From Corydoras sp. C115 (Eukaryota > Chordata > Actinopteri > Siluriformes > Callichthyidae): DNA of 64,000 nt. How positions within the stretch are numbered: position 1 is the first letter of the stretch; the number at the start of each line of letters is the position of its first letter. This document shows positions 59,916-64,000 of the stretch, piece by piece. A model generated the notes under the pieces. It was given only the letters and a program-made list of their open reading frames with translations. It made no database searches and was not told the origin of the DNA. A program made the translations under genes and the position numbers. Location: assembly GCA_019802505.1 (NCBI GenBank), contig JAFMOC010000076.1, forward strand, positions 1,474,001 to 1,538,000, in the 5' to 3' direction.

Positions 59916-60120
59916 CGGTGGCTAAATGGTTAGCCTCTTGTTCACCTCTGAGCAGGGGATTCCCGGTTCGAATTCCAATCTTGGTGAAGTTTGCATGTTC
60001 TCCCCGTGTCCATGTGCATTTCCTCCGGATTCTCTGTTTGGCACCCTGTACTGGGTGTATCTGCCCAGCGCCGAAAACGTTCTCCCCTGGATAAGCATGG
60101 GGAACTCCCATGCAACCCTA
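59916..60120 (+). mobile_element. Diverged tRNA-derived SINE
   Basis: A sense copy with an intact B-box (GGTTCGAATTCC) but an internally deleted body and no GAAT tail. An 11-bp target duplication GTAACTGCACC (59905-59915 and 60121-60131) is still perfect. Confidence 0.88.
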
Positions 60121-60131
60121 GTAACTGCACC

Positions 60132-60780
60132 TCCCACTTAATCCGGAATGTTGCCAACAACTTTGGAATGTTGAGTGTGGTGATTGTCATAGCGATAAAT
60201 GTAAAAGAACATCACTTAGAATGTTGGATCAGTTGTGTTCAGAAGAAGCTCACAGTGAGTAACAGAACGCTTTTCCAAATTATCAGATCATTTGAGACTC
60301 CACAAAATAACTCAGGTAATAGAAATGTGTTCTTACACTGAAATGTTAGTTTCAGTATGCAGGCAGTGTTAGGCAAACTACTTATAAAATGTAGTGAGCT
60401 GAGCTACAATAAATTAAGGGTTACTACACAAAAGCTACCACCTATGTATATGCTAATCTAATTTTACAGTGATAATATACATGTAAAAAAAAAAAATTTG
60501 GTTAGAGACCATAGAGAAACGTTTAAGACACAGGTTAGTACAGCCACCTTTGTAGGCATTTTCCCCTGCAGGCCAGTATGAGTTAAGATTCGTTACATGA
60601 TGGTATTTTTACTCATTTCTAAGTGTTGTTTTTGATTATTATTATTGTGCGTAATGAATGAATCACCTGAATGTGGGTTCTTATGTTGGTGTTAAATGTC
60701 TTTGGGGGTCACAAAACACCCATTTAGAAGATCTTTTTTTTTAACTAGTGTCATATATTTTTGTGGATATTTTCGGGAGT
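60132..60780. other. Intergenic, possible repeat end at 60362
   Basis: At 60362-60440, GCAGTGTTAGGCAAACTACT followed by GTAGTGAGCTGAGCTAC resembles the end of a common fish DNA repeat. The rest shows nothing recognisable. Confidence 0.35.
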
Positions 60781-61042
60781 TCAATCGCACTGAGAAGGGA
60801 TAGGGCCGCTTTGGTACCATATCCTGATTGGTTTTGTGCAATGTCTATATTGAAGATAGACCAATGGGATGTATCCTCTAAACATACTTTGATAAACATA
60901 CTGTGTTAATTATTTTTGTTTAACGAGACATAAATGATTTTTATATATTCTCATATATAGTATACACATCAAAATCACAAACTTTGACATGCTATGAATT
61001 AAACTTAAAGAGAAAACTTATTTAAAATATCTCTTTTAAACA
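60781..61042 (+). promoter_or_regulatory. Possible promoter/5' UTR of the PABP-like gene
   Basis: A CCAAT box on each strand (GATTGGTT at 60827 and ACCAATGGG near 60861) lies about 200 bp before the start codon. No clear TATA box. Inferred from position. Confidence 0.3.
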
Positions 61043-63907
61043 ATGGACACCCTAAGGTGCACCAGCATTATGGACCAGCCTATGTACTTAAGGCGAAAAA
61101 AATATACCAAAAAGAAACGAGCAGGAACCATCATCATCATCAAAAACCTGCAGAATTCAATTGAAGTCCAGGCTCTTTGCGACGCCTTCTCTGCTTTTGG
61201 GAAGATCCACTCATGTGAGGTTTGTACTTCAGAATGTGTGTAAATCTAAATGTTTGTCCTGTATGATTTTACAATTTATTTGTCTTTTCATATATTTTAC
61301 TGCAGGTGGTGTGTGATAAAAGTATTTCTAAATTATATGGCTTTGTGGAGTATGAAAGCGTAGAAGCAGCAAAGAGAGCCATCCGATGGTCAAATGGGAT
61401 TCTGGTGAATGACAGAGATTTGTAAGTTGTTTCATCTATGGCAAATTCATTCGACACTTGTACTTGAAGTGATAGTGTAATTATTATACTATCTGAAATT
61501 TAATTTAATGACTGGCTAAGATTGTATATTTTGTCCACAAATATATTTCTCCACACCTGTTTATACACTGCGTGCAGAATTATTAGGCAAGTTGTATTTG
61601 AGAGGATTATTTTTATTATTGAATAACAACTGTGTTCTCAATTAACCCAAAAAGACTCATAAATATCAAAGCTTAATATTTTTGGAAATTAACTAGCTCT
61701 CAACTGCAGGTAACTATTACTGTGCAGAATTATTAGGCAACTTAATAAAAACCAAATATATACCAATCTCACTTGTTTATTTTCACCAGGTAAACCAATA
61801 TAACAACAGAAAATTTAGAAATAAACATTTCTGACATTCAAAAACAAATCAGTGACCAATATAGCCACCTTTCCTTACGATGACACTCAAAAGCCTTCCA
61901 TCCATAGATTCTGTCAGTTGCTTGATCTGTTTATGATCAACATTGCGTGTAACAGCCACCACAGTCTCCCAGACACTGTTCAGAGAGCTGTACTGCTTTC
62001 CCTCCCTGTAGATCTCACATTTTATGAGGGACCACAGGTTCTCTATGGGGGTCAGATCAGGTGAATAAGGGAGCCATGTCATTATTTTTTCTTCGTTTAG
62101 ACCTTTACTGGCCAGCCATGCTGTGGAGTATTTGGATGCATGTGATGGAGCATTGTCCTGCATGAAAATCATGTTTTTCTTGATACAGACTTCTTCCTGT
62201 ACCACTGCTTGAAGGTGTCTTCCAGAAACTGGCAGTAGGTCTGGGAATTCAGCTTCACTACAGCCTCAACCCGAAAAGGTCCCACAAGTTCATGGGTATC
62301 ATCTTTGAGTCTGCCTGTTACTGATCCAGCCTCGGGCCCATCCATCTGGCCCATCAACAGTCACTCTCATTTCATCAGTCCATAAAACCTTTGAAAAATT
62401 TGTCTTAAGATATTTCTTGGCCCAGTCTTGACGTTTTATCTTATGTTTCTTGTTCAAAGGTGGTCATTTTTCAGCCTTCCTTACTTTGGCCATGTCCCTG
62501 AGTATCGCACACCTTGTGCTTTTTGATACTCCAGTAATGTTGCAGCTCTGAAATATGGCTAAACTGGTGGCTAATGGCATCTTGGTAGTGTCACGCTCGA
62601 TTTAGCTCAATTCATGGGCAGTTATTTTGCATCTTTTTTTCCAACACGCTTCTTGCGACCCTGTTGGCTATTTGCCATGAAACGCTTGATTGTTCACTGA
62701 TCACGCTTCAAAAGTTTGGCAATTTCAAGAACTTTTCAGAATCCGTCAATTCTCTCTTCTGACCCATTTTGGCAAAGGAAAGGAAGTTGCCTAATAATTA
62801 AGCACAGGGTGTTGCTGTCATTAGACCACACCCCTCCTTATTACAGATATGCACATCACCAGATTTACTCAATTGGTAGTTGCCTTTCAAGCCTATACAG
62901 CCTGGAGTAGGACAACATGTATAAAAAGGATGATTTGAACAAAATACTCATTTGCCTAATAATTCTGCACACGGTGTAAAGATACCACTATCCCTATATG
63001 TTTACTGAGAAGAATAATGTGAATTACTAATAAATAATAAAGCCTTAGAGTTATTAGATTCTATGAATTAATAAACCAGGTAATGAAAATAATAACAAAA
63101 AACTAACAAGTGTGCTGACTATGTCTTAGGTCTGTTGAACACTTTAACCCAAGCGAGACAGAGGCAGCAGCACAATCTGGTGAGTTCACCAGCATTTGTG
63201 TTAAAAACATCAGCGAGGAAGTGGATGAGCAAATGCTAACACAGGTTTTCAGCAATTTTGGTAAGAATGACAGCACCACTGACAATAACACAAAACAGTA
63301 TCAATAAATTATGATCACTGATCTCAGATCAGACTTACAGGATTAATCTGATTACATCAAAAGCAGAAAACGACATTTTTTAAATTAATTTATTTATTTA
63401 TTTTATTTTTTTACGTTTATTGATGGTGCTTCTGGGGTTGGATGTTTCAGGTACGGTCCTAAATGCTTGTGTTATTAGAAATGAGTACAAAAGGTCCAGG
63501 GGCTTCGGTTTTGTGAACTTTGAGAGGCCTGAAGATGCTCAGCAGGTAAATGTTTACACCTGCAAATCTCTCGTCAATGTGATATGTTTTACTTTTTGTG
63601 ATATGTTTTACTAAGTGGTCAATTTTAAATGTTTAGCTGAAGTTTTTGCTCTTTCTACACAACAGCATTACTACTTGTAATATTCATTGTGTGTGTTCAG
63701 GCTGTGAATGAGATGCATGAAAAGTTCCTGTATGGAATGCAGCTATATGTGAACCGAGCTCTGAAACAAAAGAATTATAATCAGACTCAGAAATATCCCA
63801 TAAAGAACGGAGCAGGAACCATTATCGTCAAAAACCTGCACAGTTCAGTTGACATTCTGGCTCTTATCAATACCTTCTCGGCTTTTGGGAATATCTGCTC
63901 ATGCAAG
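61043..63907 (+). CDS. PABPC-like protein with repeated RRM modules, 5' part
   Basis: Five joined exons (61043-61219, 61306-61421, 63130-63260, 63451-63545, 63701-63907) give 242 codons in one frame, and the gene runs past the window. The ATG has a good context (ACAATGG) with an in-frame TAA six bases upstream, so it is the true start. Cytoplasmic poly(A)-binding proteins have four RRMs. Here RRM1 is absent: residues 25-97 match RRM2 (IIIIKNL, SAFGKIHSCEVVCD, LYGFVEY) and residues 115-190 match RRM3 (ICVKNI, RGFGFVNF, MHEKFLYG). A linker (QKNYNQTQKYPIKNG) then leads to a second RRM2-like start (TIIVKNL, SAFGNICSCK). The following intron also repeats the start of intron 1. Introns show it is not a retrocopy. 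RNA binding is likely from the RNP motifs. Function is unknown. Confidence 0.85.
61566..62976 (-). mobile_element. DD37E-type Tc1/mariner element in the PABP-like intron
   Basis: A 1411-bp element with TIRs CAC(T/C)G(C/T)GTGCAGAATTATT and TA on both sides (61564-61565 and 62977-62978). The motif GTGCAGAATTATTAGGCAA recurs about 150 bp inside the left end, giving a direct-repeat layout. The transposase on the minus strand is broken. Confidence 0.92.
61849..62750 (-). pseudogene. Transposase relic of the DD37E type
   Basis: The best-preserved part (61849-62205) reads MIFMQDNAPSHASK and YSPDLTPIENLW. There are 37 residues between the second catalytic Asp (QDN) and the Glu (PIEN), so this is the DD37E subgroup and not DD34E. 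Upstream parts (62169-62357 and decayed DNA to about 62750) are in other frames with stops. Inactive. Confidence 0.88.
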
Positions 63908-64000
63908 GTTTGTACTTCAGAATCTGTGTAAATCTAAATGTTTGTGCTATATAAATATAATTTTATACTTGCATTATATTTGTATAATAATTTATATTAT
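63908..64000 (+). other. PABP-like intron 5, start
   Basis: Begins GTTTGTACTTCAGAATCTG, nearly the same as the start of intron 1 (61220 onward). The window ends here. Confidence 0.8.

Overview
This window is vertebrate nuclear DNA, almost certainly from a ray-finned fish. The genes have many small exons split by GT-AG introns. The intergenic DNA is packed with teleost-type Tc1 and hAT transposons, L2/Rex-like LINE pieces and one very abundant tRNA-derived SINE. The SINE and Tc1 repertoire would suit an ostariophysan such as a catfish, but I cannot fix the species from sequence alone.

Three genes lie on the + strand. (1) The 3' end of igsf3: one Ig-V domain exon (6442-6858) and the last exon with the membrane segment and cytoplasmic tail (10102-10352), followed by a repeat-poor stretch that looks like a long 3' UTR (to about 14840). 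(2) A complete ttf2 gene (41582-59427). I could join 23 coding exons, all with GT-AG splice sites and consistent phases, into 1145 codons plus a stop. The protein has an N-terminal GRF-type zinc finger, a long disordered region and a C-terminal SNF2 ATPase. (3) The 5' part of a PABPC-like gene (61043 to beyond the window). It starts directly at an RRM2-like domain, continues with an RRM3-like domain, and then begins a second RRM2-like domain. igsf3 and ttf2 are also near each other in the human 1p13 region, so their proximity is conserved synteny. The CD2, PTGFRN and CD101 genes that separate them in human are not visible here.

The 14.9-41.3 kb interval is a repeat-rich intergenic region. It holds a nearly intact young Tc1 copy with a 2-bp frameshift, inserted in an older Tc1 relic; an L2 LINE split by another Tc1; a hAT element with an 8-bp target duplication that carries a SINE and a second DNA transposon; a solo LTR with a 5-bp target duplication; a local tandem duplication; and a long palindrome of GT/AT repeats. 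The sister copy of the young Tc1, with an uninterrupted 344-codon DD34E transposase, lies in the igsf3 intron (3734-5350). The ttf2 introns carry at least seven SINE copies and two hAT elements. A DD37E-type Tc1/mariner element sits in an intron of the PABP-like gene.

The points I consider most worth following up are the PABP-like gene with a repeated RRM2-RRM3 module, the intact Tc1 transposase, and the nested hAT element carrying a possible integrase-type transposon. I see no prokaryotic features, CRISPR arrays, rRNA genes or credible stand-alone tRNA genes.
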